Shown here: one piece after another, positions 9,021 to 18,165 of the stretch
Layout: every line of letters begins with the position of its first letter
Numbering within the stretch: position 1 is the first letter of the stretch
DNA from: CAZOZZ01 sp965262425
GTDB taxonomy: Bacteria > Acidobacteriota > Terriglobia > 20CM-2-55-15
Direction of reading: 5' to 3'
NCBI GenBank assembly: GCA_965262425.1
Contig: OZ253536.1
Location: 3,162,001 to 3,226,000, forward strand
DNA: 64,000 nucleotides
Made by a program: the position numbers and the translations under genes
Notes under the pieces: model-generated
The model's database searches: none
What the model was told of the DNA's origin: nothing
What the model saw: only the letters and a program-made list of their open reading frames with translations

Positions 9021-9695
9021 ATGGATGAAACGCTGAAGAATTGGTACGAGCTGGATGTCGGCGTTGATGGCGCATTGACGCTCGACGTCAAGGACTATTG
9101 TCTCTCGCACCCGGACACCGAAGGGATGACTCAGATATGGATCCCCGGTGCCGCCGGTGTCTGGCTGTTGGATGAATCGGATCTGTTCAACCCGGACTGG
9201 GTTCGAATGGTCAAGGATCGCCTGGGCTTGACCGTCACCGATGCCCTGGTCTTCTTCCGAACGGCCGGCTACCAACACCCTTCCGCCCATATCGATATCG
9301 AGCCGAACGACGAGCGCGATGGTCCACGGCTGTTACCGGTAAGCGCCGGCTATAACTGGGTGCTGGAGCCGACCGACGCCGAGATGGTCTGGTACGAGCC
9401 CTGGTGGGACGCTGAAGACTACGAACAGTGTCTAAAGGCCGTCCAGGCTGGGCGTTCCTTCGACGCGGTGGCGATTGGCGATCTGGCATACAATGAAATA
9501 CCGGTGAGCCGGCTCAAGGAGGCCGGACGTCACCGGTTGAGCGAACGGTGCCTGACGATGGTGCGCACCAATCTTCCCCATAACGTTCACATGGGGTCGA
9601 AGGACCGTTGGTGCGTTTCGGCACGGGCGTTTGAATCCACGCCGGGTCTATGGAGTCTCGCGCGGGACAAGATGGAAGCCGCGATCTTGCGGTGA
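9021..9695 (+). CDS. Putative Fe(II)/2-oxoglutarate-type oxygenase
   Basis: A protein of about 224 residues; ATG 9021 is preferred over GTG 9009 because GAGAGAA lies just upstream. A metal-binding pattern is visible: an HxD pair in SAHIDIE, about 90-100 residues before a distal His in TNLPHNVHMG, followed by RWCVSAR, whose Arg could bind the 2-oxoglutarate carboxylate. This order matches double-stranded beta-helix oxygenases, but overall similarity to a named family could not be checked. The position between PKS and dehydratase suggests tailoring of the polyketide (hydroxylation or desaturation). The function is inferred from motif and context only. Confidence 0.5.
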   Translation: MDETLKNWYELDVGVDGALTLDVKDYCLSHPDTEGMTQIWIPGAAGVWLLDESDLFNPDWVRMVKDRLGLTVTDALVFFRTAGYQHPSAHIDIEPNDERDGPRLLPVSAGYNWVLEPTDAEMVWYEPWWDAEDYEQCLKAVQAGRSFDAVAIGDLAYNEIPVSRLKEAGRHRLSERCLTMVRTNLPHNVHMGSKDRWCVSARAFESTPGLWSLARDKMEAAILR

Positions 9696-9729
9696 ACTGG
9701 GGCGGGCCCCAACCGCGGAGGAATGGTCG

Positions 9730-10269
9730 ATGCGGTCCGACGAGGTGGAATCCCTGGTCCGGGAGGGACAACGAAAACCGCTGTGGAAGCCGCATTCGGG
9801 GAATGTTCGGGTCCACTTCGCGCAAGACGAGGTCAAGCAGATCATTCCTCATCGCGATCCCTTCCTGTTCGTCGATGAGATCGTCGGCGTCAATCTGGCG
9901 CTGAATTGTGTTCGAGGACATCGCACGATCTCGCCAAGTGATCCGGTTTTCGAGGGTCACATCCCCGGAGCTCCAATCTACCCGGGTGTCCTGCATGTCG
10001 AGACGATCGGCCAGATGGCCCTATGTCTGATCTACTTCAGGGCGGTCGGCAGCGCGACGGTATCGGCCCAGACCCGCCTCGACAAACTCCTCGCTCTGCG
10101 CATCCATCATGCGGTTGTGCTGACCGCGATCCTTCCCGGCGATCACCTTGAAATTCAGGCCCGACTGATCGTCGACAACGACTTCACCGTCATTTGCGAG
10201 GGGCAGATCCTGAGGAACGGCAGGATCTGCTCGTTCGTTATCCTGGAGCTGATCTACGTGGATCGGTGA
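9730..10269 (+). CDS. FabZ/FabA-like 3-hydroxyacyl-ACP dehydratase (trans-acting)
   Basis: The hotdog-fold signature is clear: IIPHRDPFLFVDEI, then EGHIPGAPIYPGVL carrying the catalytic His, and HVETIGQ carrying the acidic residue on the central helix. ATG 9730 has GGAGGAA six bases upstream, which sets the start. The 179-residue length fits a single hotdog. The PKS has a KR but no DH domain, so this enzyme may dehydrate the ACP-bound 3-hydroxy intermediate in trans; that role is inferred from context. An alternative is a fatty-acid dehydratase recruited to the cluster. Confidence 0.8.
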   Translation: MRSDEVESLVREGQRKPLWKPHSGNVRVHFAQDEVKQIIPHRDPFLFVDEIVGVNLALNCVRGHRTISPSDPVFEGHIPGAPIYPGVLHVETIGQMALCLIYFRAVGSATVSAQTRLDKLLALRIHHAVVLTAILPGDHLEIQARLIVDNDFTVICEGQILRNGRICSFVILELIYVDR

Positions 10270-10272
10270 TGG

Positions 10273-11031
10273 TCAGAAGTTGATTTGGATACCGGCCGAG
10301 AACTTCTGATACCGGCTCACCTCATTTAACGCGAGCAAGCTCTCGTGATTGTGCTCGAAGGACAGCTGGACACTGATAGTCTGCGTGACCTTGCCAGTGA
10401 GATTCACCCTGCTTTCGATGACATAGTCATTGATATCACTGAAATCTCGGCGGAAGTAGAACCTCTCGTCCAATGTCCACGTGTCGGTCAACCTAACCGT
10501 CAGGTCCTCAAATATGCCGTAATAAACGTCGAAACCGAATTCAGCAACGACGTTCTTGTCCTGATTCAGAAACGCCAACCCGGGCACGATACGGACCCCC
10601 ACGCGTCCGTCCTCAAGCTTTGCGCCGAAACCGACCTGTTGTTCGAACCGGTATTCAATCTGCTGGACTTCGTCGGTAACAAACCGGCTTCGGAACATCA
10701 ACAGCGGAACTTCGCCGAAAGAATGGTCGATACCGCCGGACAGGTCGAGACGATTCGCCACCTCGAAATGGCGCGTGGCGCCTTCAGGCCTCGTCCGGCC
10801 ATATTTATACTGGCCGGCAATGATAAGCGCTCCGGTTGCGTATGGATTGCGACCCGCAAATTCAACCTGAAATCCATCGAGGTTCGTAGAGCCCGACTCC
10901 AGGGAAGCCCCGAGTGTCAAAGAACCTGTGAAATTCGTAGGCTGGGCCGGCTGTTGGTCCTGCGCCATCGCGGGAACGGAAATCAGAATTCCGGCCATCA
11001 CTACTGCCATACGAACGTGTTTGATTACCAT
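10273..11031 (-). CDS. DUF481-like outer-membrane beta-barrel protein
   Basis: The start is at 11031 (reverse strand), with GAGGA just upstream; an N-terminal signal peptide ends at VPAMA-QDQQ. The rest alternates polar and hydrophobic residues in beta-strand fashion and the protein ends in Phe, as outer-membrane barrels do. The pattern (SLTLGASLESGSTN, then paired strands with YKYGRT and FRRDFSDIN) resembles the salt-induced DUF481 family, whose role is not established. It converges on the dehydratase gene with three bases between them and is divergent from the PPTase gene. Confidence 0.7.
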   Translation of the reverse strand: MVIKHVRMAVVMAGILISVPAMAQDQQPAQPTNFTGSLTLGASLESGSTNLDGFQVEFAGRNPYATGALIIAGQYKYGRTRPEGATRHFEVANRLDLSGGIDHSFGEVPLLMFRSRFVTDEVQQIEYRFEQQVGFGAKLEDGRVGVRIVPGLAFLNQDKNVVAEFGFDVYYGIFEDLTVRLTDTWTLDERFYFRRDFSDINDYVIESRVNLTGKVTQTISVQLSFEHNHESLLALNEVSRYQKFSAGIQINF

Positions 11032-11126
11032 GTTCCTCGTCAACCTAGGTTCTAGTGCGGCCGGTGCGGAGTGCAACGATATGCCTTCGGCCCTCGCCGG
11101 GGAATTATTTGATACTCTCTCTCATA

Positions 11127-11915
11127 GTGCAAGCATTTACCTGTGAACTGGCCGTAGACGAGTGTGGGGCGGCCCTCGCCGCAGTTTCGACTGGGAAATT
11201 TCTTGCCGCTCCTGACGAAGTTCACGTCTGGCTTGTCCGGACCGACAGCCGGAACCGAGCCGGACGCCGCTTTCTCTCGCCCGACGAGTGCGGCCGTGCC
11301 GATCGCTTCCGGTTCGAGCGTGATCGACAGGCGTTCATTGCCTCACGGACTGCCCTGCGACTCCTGCTGGGGCACTACACGGCCACCGGGCCCGAAGTGG
11401 TGCAGTTTGGAGTTGGCCCGCATGGTAAGCCCCACCTTTCATCCGTCGGCGGGACACCCGCCCTCCGCTTCAACCTCTCGCATTCCGGCCACTATGCCCT
11501 CATCGCGCTTTCGAATGGGCCCGCGGTCGGCGCCGACATCGAACGCCTTCGGCCCGACGTGGAGGCGGACGGGATCGCCGAACGCTACTTTATTGAATCC
11601 GAGTTGGCATGGCTGCGCTCCCGCCCCGCAGGAGCGCGAACCGAGGCCTTTCACCGGCTGTGGGTGTTGAAAGAAGCGGGGATCAAGGCGGACGGCCGCG
11701 GGCTGTCAATGCCTTTGGCCGAGGTCCGGGTGGCCTTCGATTCCAAAGACCGCGGCGGGTTGCAATCGCCGCCGTGGTGGAGTTCGGAACTTCGAATCGC
11801 GCCGGAATATGCCGCGGCGCTGGTGATCCGCGCCGAAGAGCCCACTCTCAAATCCGTGCGTCGCGCGGGTTTTGAGTTTCAGATGGACCACCTGTGTCCG
11901 CAGGCTGGGTTGTAA
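11127..11915 (+). CDS. Sfp-type 4'-phosphopantetheinyl transferase
   Basis: The conserved blocks are all visible: FNLSHSGHYALIA, VGADIERL with the Mg-binding acidic residues, and RLWVLKEAGIKADGRGL with the W/KEA motif. The enzyme transfers phosphopantetheine from CoA to the ACP serine, and being next to the PKS it probably activates the two ACPs at 1772 and 3246. The start is uncertain: GTG 11127 is used here, while GTG 11055 would add 24 residues and almost touch the divergent outer-membrane gene. The product ends about 13 bases before parA. Confidence 0.85.
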   Translation: MQAFTCELAVDECGAALAAVSTGKFLAAPDEVHVWLVRTDSRNRAGRRFLSPDECGRADRFRFERDRQAFIASRTALRLLLGHYTATGPEVVQFGVGPHGKPHLSSVGGTPALRFNLSHSGHYALIALSNGPAVGADIERLRPDVEADGIAERYFIESELAWLRSRPAGARTEAFHRLWVLKEAGIKADGRGLSMPLAEVRVAFDSKDRGGLQSPPWWSSELRIAPEYAAALVIRAEEPTLKSVRRAGFEFQMDHLCPQAGL

Positions 11916-11928
11916 TCAATTTACAATT

Positions 11929-12729
11929 ATGAATAGAATCTGCGTCCTCAACATGAAAGGGGGCGTCGGTAAGACGACGACCGCGATTCATCTTGCGGCC
12001 GGATTTTCCCGGCGCGGACAGCGTGTTCTGCTTGCCGATACCGACCCTCAAGGCAATGTCAGTCACACGCTCGGACTCACACCTGATGGAACAATCTGCG
12101 AGTTGATGCTCGGGGAGCGCGAACCCGAAGACCTTATTATCCGCTCAGTTCGCGACAATCTGGACGTCCTCCCGTCTTCTCCCGCTGCGTTCGCGCTCGA
12201 CCGGTAACTGGCCGGGGAAACTCAACGTGAAACTATTCTGGCCCGCCGGATGCGCGCGGTTTCGGGCTACGACATGGTTGTCGTCGATACTTCGCCTTCG
12301 ATGAGCCTGCTCACGTTCAATGCCCTGTTGTACGCCAATCACGTCGTCATACCGATCGGAATGGACCTCATGGCCGTGATCGGCGCCCGCCAGACAATGA
12401 ACGGAGTCGCCGAGGTTCAGGAGCTTTGGCCTGATCGCAAATTGGGGGTCCTGGCCGTTGTACCGACCTTCGTCAGCGCCGCAACGGTGGCAAGCCGTGC
12501 CACGCTGGGGGCCATCAACAGGGATCCCGCGCTGCGCCGTCACGTGTTTGCGCCCGGAATTCGCCAATGTCTGGACTTGACATATGCATCGGCGAGTCGC
12601 GAGACTATCTGGGAGTACGCTCCAAGAAGCCGCGCGGCCCAGGATTTCGACGCACTCATCACCGCCGTCGAAGGCCGCCTCGTTTCGGATTCATCACCGA
12701 AGGAGATGCTGTCTGTCGTCGGCGGTTGA
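11929..12729 (+). pseudogene. ParA-family ATPase split by an in-frame TAA
   Basis: ATG 11929 opens MNRICVLNMKGGVGKTTTA, a deviant Walker A, followed by LLADTDPQGN. At 12205-12207 an in-frame TAA stops translation after ALDR. The same frame continues without indel as LAGETQRETI and then MVVVDTSPSMSLLT (Walker B region) to a stop at 12727-12729. Changing one base (TAA to CAA, Gln) would restore a 266-residue ParA. Downstream from 12250 alone lacks Walker A and cannot work. ParA proteins partition chromosomes, plasmids or other cargo; no parB or parS was seen nearby. Confidence 0.8.
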
Positions 12730-12756
12730 TTTCCGCCCGCGCCGGGCTCGCTGAAC

Positions 12757-13080
12757 ATGGCTCGTTCCCGCAAGAAACCCGAAAAGACGTTTGAAGTTCC
12801 CGACGCTGTCGCCAACGCCTCCCAGTCCGGTTGGGTTCATAAATCCAGCGATGAGCCGAAGGCCGCCTCGAAGAAAACGCGGCCGAAGCGATCCAAGCCC
12901 CCGGCAAAGGACGCCACGGCGGTGACCGTGATTCCGCCCGGACACCGAAGAGAGCGTCGAAAGACAACAGCGCTCGACCTCCTGTGGTGGCCTTTTGCCG
13001 CAGTCGTGACCCACGTCCTGGCGCTTGGCCCTTTGCTCTCGTCGAGCAAATCGAAGCCCAGATCTTCCGATTCTGATTGA
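12757..13080 (+). CDS. Small basic protein with one hydrophobic segment
   Basis: A 107-residue protein, Lys/Arg/Ser-rich through the first two thirds, with a single hydrophobic stretch near residues 73-95 (LLWWPFAAVVTHVLALGPLL). It starts 27 bases after the parA frame ends and may be co-transcribed with it. No family was recognised. A membrane anchor or ParA partner is possible but unsupported. Confidence 0.5.
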   Translation: MARSRKKPEKTFEVPDAVANASQSGWVHKSSDEPKAASKKTRPKRSKPPAKDATAVTVIPPGHRRERRKTTALDLLWWPFAAVVTHVLALGPLLSSSKSKPRSSDSD

Positions 13081-13222
13081 CCCGGTACTCCTGCCACAGA
13101 CCTCGCGTCGTGTATGAATCCCAATTTTTGGCAAGCCTCTTCCTGAAGGACCTGATGGTCCGTTTCCAGATCTGATCGACAAAGATGTTTCCGGTGAGGA
13201 GGACAGGCGTTCTGAACAACCC

Positions 13223-13561
13223 ATGACGCAGGAGCTGTCGGATAGGGTTTGCGAACGTGCCTATAGGGAAAACCCAACCCTCATGTTTGAGTTATGTGAA
13301 CAAGAAAGGCACCTAATCCATTCTTATGAAGTTGATGGAAAGCTTAGGGATTTAATCAGAGACATCAAGCAGGCGAAAATATTCCTGCTACTTTTGGTTT
13401 TCGACGAGAATGGAAGGCACGACTGGATTTGCAGTTCAATGACACGGCCGAGGGGATTCTCCACACCAAACGTCTTGTCGGGCCAGGTATTCGTTTACGA
13501 TCGCGGCCCGAGGGCGCGTTCAGCGAGAGGCGGGTGTGTAATTCATCTACTATATGATTGA
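13223..13561 (+). CDS. Hypothetical protein, doubtful
   Basis: An open frame of 112 codons with ATG and a weak purine run upstream. The first 70 residues have ordinary globular composition (NPTLMFELCEQERHLIHSY; AKIFLLLLVFDENG), while the tail is low-complexity and looks non-coding. No family recognised. It may be a truncated relic or chance frame. Confidence 0.25.
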   Translation: MTQELSDRVCERAYRENPTLMFELCEQERHLIHSYEVDGKLRDLIRDIKQAKIFLLLLVFDENGRHDWICSSMTRPRGFSTPNVLSGQVFVYDRGPRARSARGGCVIHLLYD

Positions 13562-13592
13562 AATATAGCCACGCTATGGTTATATTACTCAC

Positions 13593-14831
13593 ATGATCCA
13601 GAGACATCTGACGCCTGCACTGATGGCTGCCCTTTCCGACACCCCCGTCGTCCTGCTGATCGGGGCACGGCAGACGGGAAAGACGACTCTGGCACGGTGG
13701 CTGGCTTCCCGAGGTCCGAAAGCACGCTATCTCACGATGGACGATCCAACGACACTCGCAGCTGCCCATGCGGACCCGAGGGCATTCGTCGACGGCCTCG
13801 ACGGCCCCGTGGTTCTGGACGAGATTCAGCGGGTCCCCGGGCTTTTTCCCGCGATCAAGATGGCGGTGGACCGGGAGCGATATGCGGGCCGGTTCCTCCT
13901 CACTGGATCGGCGAACGTCCTACTCCTGCCGAAATTGTCGGAATCACTGGCAGGGCGCATGGAGGTCCTCACGCTGTTGCCTCTGTCCCAGGGTGAGATC
14001 GAGGGTCAGGGGGAACGGTTCATCGACGCCGTGTTTTCCGAACGGTTGCCAACGGCAGGTTCCGGGGAAAGTCGGAAGAACACTCTGGCCCGGGCGCTCC
14101 GGGGAGGGTTCCCCGAGGTTGTGGCCCGGGGGGCGTCGAGACGACCCGCGTGGTTCGGCGCCTACATCACCACGATCCTTCAGCGCGATATCCGGGATCT
14201 CGCCAACGTGGAGGGTTTGACCACGCTACCGAGACTCCTCGAACTGTTGGCTGCTCGCTCCGCAACTCTGCTGCAGTTCTCGGAAGTCTCCCGAAGCGCA
14301 GGCATTCCGCAGACGACCCTGAAGCGTTATATGGCCATGTTCGAAACCACCTTCCTGACACGGGAGATCCGTCCGTGGTCCGGGAACGCGTCGAAGCGTC
14401 TCGTCAAGACACCGAAACGGATGTTCGTCGACACGGGCCTGCTTGGTAATCTGGCGGGATGGACCGAGCGGCGTGTGGATCAAACGCCAGACCTCGCCGG
14501 CGCCCTCCTGGAGAACTTCGTGGCGATGGAACTGGAAAGGCAGGCTGGATGGTGCCGGGCGAGGGCTCGACTCTTTCATTTCAGGACGGCGTCAGGCCGC
14601 GAGGTGGACCTCGTCCTGGAAAACGACGAAGGGAAAATCGTCGGCATAGACGTAAAGGCGTCGTCCACCGTGCACGCCAGGGATTTTCGAGGACTGGAGG
14701 TGCTGCGGGATACGATTCCGGAGAGGTTTCACCGAGGAGTGGTTCTCTACACCGGACCCGAAACCCTGGCGTTCGGAAAACGACTCAACGCGTTGCCGAT
14801 GAGCGGGCTCTGGCAAATGGGAGCCGCGTAG
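13593..14831 (+). CDS. AAA ATPase with DUF4143 domain
   Basis: A 412-residue protein. Walker A is GARQTGKTT (residues 24-32) and Walker B VVLDEIQRVPGLF, followed by FLLTGSANVLLLPKLSESL, the sensor-like stretch typical of the AAA_14/DUF4143 family. The C-terminal domain contains GREVDLVLENDEG and VGIDVKAS, a D...DxK arrangement like the PD-(D/E)xK fold seen in these proteins. They are widespread, often on mobile DNA, and of unsettled function. It stands alone here, with a short AT-rich leader upstream. Confidence 0.85.
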   Translation: MIQRHLTPALMAALSDTPVVLLIGARQTGKTTLARWLASRGPKARYLTMDDPTTLAAAHADPRAFVDGLDGPVVLDEIQRVPGLFPAIKMAVDRERYAGRFLLTGSANVLLLPKLSESLAGRMEVLTLLPLSQGEIEGQGERFIDAVFSERLPTAGSGESRKNTLARALRGGFPEVVARGASRRPAWFGAYITTILQRDIRDLANVEGLTTLPRLLELLAARSATLLQFSEVSRSAGIPQTTLKRYMAMFETTFLTREIRPWSGNASKRLVKTPKRMFVDTGLLGNLAGWTERRVDQTPDLAGALLENFVAMELERQAGWCRARARLFHFRTASGREVDLVLENDEGKIVGIDVKASSTVHARDFRGLEVLRDTIPERFHRGVVLYTGPETLAFGKRLNALPMSGLWQMGAA

Positions 14832-15298
14832 GCGGTCAGCACGCCCAGTTGATCACCAACTCCGCGACATGTTTTCATCGCTGGGATGGACACCTGCCGA
14901 TGCGTATCGTTTCTTAAAAGAGCGGCATCATTCGACTGTGATCTGCTTATTCTCGACGAGGGCCCGGTCCGAAGTGGGCTGGATTCCCCAGGGATAAACG
15001 CGCCCGTCTGTTCCTCTGGCCGCTTTCTCCCATTCCGCCTCACTGGGCAGACTCAAGCGGCCCCGTCACGGATCATCTGCTTCAGTTGCGGTGGGGTTCC
15101 GGCCCATGTTTCGAGGCTTCTCTCAATCCATCGTGAACAGGCAAGCGCAGCAGTCCAGGAGACGTGGACTGCCGGGTCGTCCGGAAAGCCTCGAAGCGGC
15201 GGATCCCCAATCCTTCCAGGTAATTCTTCATCGGGAAGACACCAGGCATCGGCATGTTATATGGAGTTTCTGGAGGCTGAAGGGCGGAACTTGCGGGG
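14832..15298. other. Intergenic, no gene recognised
   Basis: About 470 bases between the DUF4143 ATPase and the convergent membrane-protein gene. Open frames here have shadow-like composition and no start signals. Nothing else was seen. Confidence 0.5.
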
Positions 15299-16633
15299 CT
15301 AAGGCTTGGCCCGAGGCGCGGCCTTCTCTAAAGTGACCTCCGGGACGGGCGGACGACGAAAGGCATGACGAAGGACGATGACGCTGTTTGCCGTCTCGAT
15401 CACGACTGCCGCGAACATGCCCCATCCCGTGATTCGCACCAGTGTCGCGTTGGCGGCATAGAACCCTATCGCCAGTGCCGGTACGCCCAGCTGCCAGATT
15501 GCCAGAACGATCCCTTGCAGGTGTCGCTGTGACATCACACGCGGTGATGGTGGCAAAGTCGTGTAGCCGGATCCCGCGTGGCCATGCATCCAGGCAAACA
15601 TCGGTAACAGCCGGGCCGACATGCCCACGACCATCTGTGAGAGGAAGCCGAGTAGTCCAAGGACGCCGTAGACGATTGCCAGGTCCAGCTTCCAGGCGCC
15701 TGCAGGAGTGAACAGTATCACCAGGCCGAGAACGGTCGCCCCGGCGAGGTAGCCGACGGCGGCAAGCGCGTGTCCCATGCCGAAGTCCGGCCGCTGCAGG
15801 TCCTTTGGGGCCGATCTCGGATGTCTGAACATCCAGCGCAGCTGCAGGAAGAAAGCGAATAGTCCACCAATTGAGAGGAGCGCCCACAGAACCGTCGAGC
15901 GACTGCCGTGCATGAGACTGACGAACAACCCGAGTGCCCCGGCTTCCAGAAGCACTGCGCTGGCCCAGACGCCGGGACCCGAGGGCATCGCCGCCGGCAA
16001 GAACATCGGGAAGAGCCGGTATCCGATTCCAACGACGATCATCGTGGCCCAGCCGAGCGCCGCCAGATGGGCGTGAGCGTAGACGCTATCGAGCACGAAT
16101 CCGGGCAGGACGTGCACCTGAAGCTTCTCCATACCCACGAGAAAACCGAGCGCCCCCGCGGTCAGGATGTTCAGGAAGGCGAATCCGATGTGGAGTTTTA
16201 CGGGTTTGGATAACACCGCCGAACCGAGCGCCGCCAGGACGCGGCCCGCGACCCAGGCGACACCGAGAAGCAGGATTCCGGCAGACCCCAGCATGCCGCT
16301 GTAGGAATCGATCCAGAAGTGACCCACGGTTCCTGTGACACCGAGCGCAAACAGTGTAAAGGCCAGATAATCGAGCCGTCGCGCAGGCATCTGCATCCTC
16401 AAAGCGATCGGACCGACCAGGTAGATGGCGCCAAGTATCGAGCCGGTGATCCACCCCAGCGTCACCAGGTGGACGACCGCGATCATCTGTGGGTGGTAGA
16501 AGAAACCGACGAGCGCCTCGGACTCTAACGCCAGGAACAGGAAGGCCGCACCGAGGCACAAGTGGGCGAAACCAAAGTAGAGGAGCGGGAGGGCCCGCGG
16601 TGGCAGTCGATCGCTTTGCGAGACGTGAGTCAT
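15299..16633 (-). CDS. NnrS / heme-copper oxidase subunit I-like membrane protein
   Basis: A 444-residue protein with about twelve hydrophobic segments. Several conserved His sit at helix ends (FFYHPQMIAVVHLVTLGW, KLHIGFAFLNILTAG, YAHAHLAALGWATM), a pattern shared with NnrS and orphan subunit-I-like proteins that may bind heme or copper. It is probably an inner-membrane protein of nitric-oxide or respiratory metabolism. No operon partners are visible. The family call rests on topology and His placement. Confidence 0.6.
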   Translation of the reverse strand: MTHVSQSDRLPPRALPLLYFGFAHLCLGAAFLFLALESEALVGFFYHPQMIAVVHLVTLGWITGSILGAIYLVGPIALRMQMPARRLDYLAFTLFALGVTGTVGHFWIDSYSGMLGSAGILLLGVAWVAGRVLAALGSAVLSKPVKLHIGFAFLNILTAGALGFLVGMEKLQVHVLPGFVLDSVYAHAHLAALGWATMIVVGIGYRLFPMFLPAAMPSGPGVWASAVLLEAGALGLFVSLMHGSRSTVLWALLSIGGLFAFFLQLRWMFRHPRSAPKDLQRPDFGMGHALAAVGYLAGATVLGLVILFTPAGAWKLDLAIVYGVLGLLGFLSQMVVGMSARLLPMFAWMHGHAGSGYTTLPPSPRVMSQRHLQGIVLAIWQLGVPALAIGFYAANATLVRITGWGMFAAVVIETANSVIVLRHAFRRPPVPEVTLEKAAPRAKP

Positions 16634-16696
16634 CGACGGCCGACCTCGGCACCGGCAGCGACGAGACCCCGCGTGGAGATCTCCGCCGGGCGGGCG

Positions 16697-17425
16697 TCAA
16701 CCCGCCGAGCTCGGCCGGTCGTGCACGCCTTGTTCGAAGCCGACGTATTCCACATAGTAGCGGCACTCCCGAATCAACGGACATCCCCGACATTCTGGTT
16801 GTTTGTGACGACACCGCTCTCGCCCGTGTCGACGCAGCAAACTATGGAGCGGAATCAACCAGTCAAAGTCCGGACGGACTTCAGTTGCCGTTGATGTTCG
16901 GACGCTCGCGTATGTCCTCTCATACCGCTTGCCCTCGGTGCCGTACCCGAGACGAACCAGGACCCGGAGCCCGTTGGATTCCAAAGCAAGCACTGGATGG
17001 GCCCTTGAAAGGAGGAGGATTTTCTCTGCCCCCGGTTTGCCGATCATCGGGAACTTCGATAGCGCTCGTGTGGCTTCCACAACCGGCAGACGGAGAGCGC
17101 TGTTCAGGTCTCCGTTCCATTCCGACAAAACCCGTTGGGCGGATTCCTGCATCCGGGCCGCTCGTCTCTCGCTTGCGATGGCGCCACCGGATTTCGCGAT
17201 CTCGTTCAGAACGTCCGGGTCTGCCTGTAGAATTTCCGCGGGAGAGAGGCCCACGCGTTGTGCCAGCAGCTTGAACGCATCGTGGCGTTTATCATCATTT
17301 GCCAGATACGCGACCTGTTCCCACAAAATGAGATGGAAGGGATCCTCAATCGTCGGGCCGTCTGCCACACCATAGTGTTTGAGGAGCTTTCGACGGATTG
17401 TTGACAGGTTCCGGGTCTTTGCCAT
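16697..17425 (-). CDS. HhH-GPD DNA glycosylase (endonuclease III-like), atypical active site
   Basis: The C-terminus has a perfect 4Fe-4S loop, C-x6-C-x2-C-x5-C. A helix-hairpin-helix is recognisable at KFPMIGKPGAEK followed by VLALESNGLRVLVRLG. Compared with Nth, the position of the catalytic Lys holds Pro, and the conserved Asp is Glu (codon 16979-16981, reverse strand). The protein probably binds DNA and may excise damaged bases by a MutY-like monofunctional route, or may have lost activity. Length 242 fits the family. The gene is single, convergent with nothing close. Confidence 0.75.
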   Translation of the reverse strand: MAKTRNLSTIRRKLLKHYGVADGPTIEDPFHLILWEQVAYLANDDKRHDAFKLLAQRVGLSPAEILQADPDVLNEIAKSGGAIASERRAARMQESAQRVLSEWNGDLNSALRLPVVEATRALSKFPMIGKPGAEKILLLSRAHPVLALESNGLRVLVRLGYGTEGKRYERTYASVRTSTATEVRPDFDWLIPLHSLLRRHGRERCRHKQPECRGCPLIRECRYYVEYVGFEQGVHDRPSSAG

Positions 17426-18165
17426 GACGAGTGGCCCACAAATGTGAGTCGGCGGCCAACTGGTGTTTACAGGTCGAGCGTTTCATTTCTGGGCCGCCCC
17501 CAGCCCTGGATCGTCGAGCCGCAAACGATACAATGATCTGGTTGGCTGCAGCTCGTGGCCCCCGCCTGTATCGTCGAAAATAGCACAAACCTCGGATCTG
17601 TTGGGACGAACGACAAGGCTTGAGGCCCGACGGCCCCCGCGCCCCAAGCTCGGGGACAACTGGCCTACTCAACCCTCCACAAGTCCTGCGGACGACCAGA
17701 ACCGGGTACGCTCGGGTATCCGTATCGATAGGCAACCTATCAGTCTGGACTGAAGCCTGCGGCTTCCTGTACGGCTCAGTATTCCGATGACAGGTGGCGC
17801 ACTCGCCGCAAGCTCCTCATTCGCCACGTTGTGACCGGCCTGGAAACACGAGCGTGAACCCGCACAGTGCCGGAAGCACAATTGCACTTGAAATCACCCA
17901 GAGCAATCGGGACTGCCCCAACGTATTTGGTTCCTCTTGCGAGGCGACGCGCGCGTTCCTGGGGCTTTGGGTCATAGGACTCGATTACCGCCCTACAGGG
18001 GAGTTCAGCGATATGGCCCGGGCAGGCTGAAATCCGCCCAAGCCGGCGACGGAATGGAGGGTGTCCGACCCGCGAAACAATGAGTTGGCGTTGGACTATG
18101 ACCCCACAAGGTCATCAGTCAGATTGACTGACAGCGCCGACTCGAGACAAAAGGGAGATCGCGAA
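17426..18165. other. Intergenic, no gene recognised
   Basis: About 740 bases upstream of the M4 protease. The end of this stretch may hold its promoter, but no clear -35/-10 pair was chosen. A short run near 17729-17745 resembles part of the inverted repeat at 28037; the match is too weak to call. Confidence 0.4.

Noticed and set aside
10345..11055. Plus-strand open frame of 236 codons opposite the outer-membrane protein gene
   Set aside because: The minus-strand frame has a signal peptide, beta-strand pattern and terminal Phe; the plus-strand frame is its antisense shadow.
8079..12207. TAG and TAA read as glutamine (alternative genetic code)
   Set aside because: Both in-frame stops fit Gln, but other genes end normally at TAA and TAG in the window, and frameshifts accompany them. 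Decay or sequencing error is simpler.
14886..15302. Open frame of 138 codons downstream of the DUF4143 ATPase
   Set aside because: Composition is shadow-like, with no ribosome site and no recognisable motif.
15542..17274. Long frames opposite the NnrS-like and glycosylase genes
   Set aside because: High-GC antisense shadows rich in Arg, Pro and Gly; no motifs.
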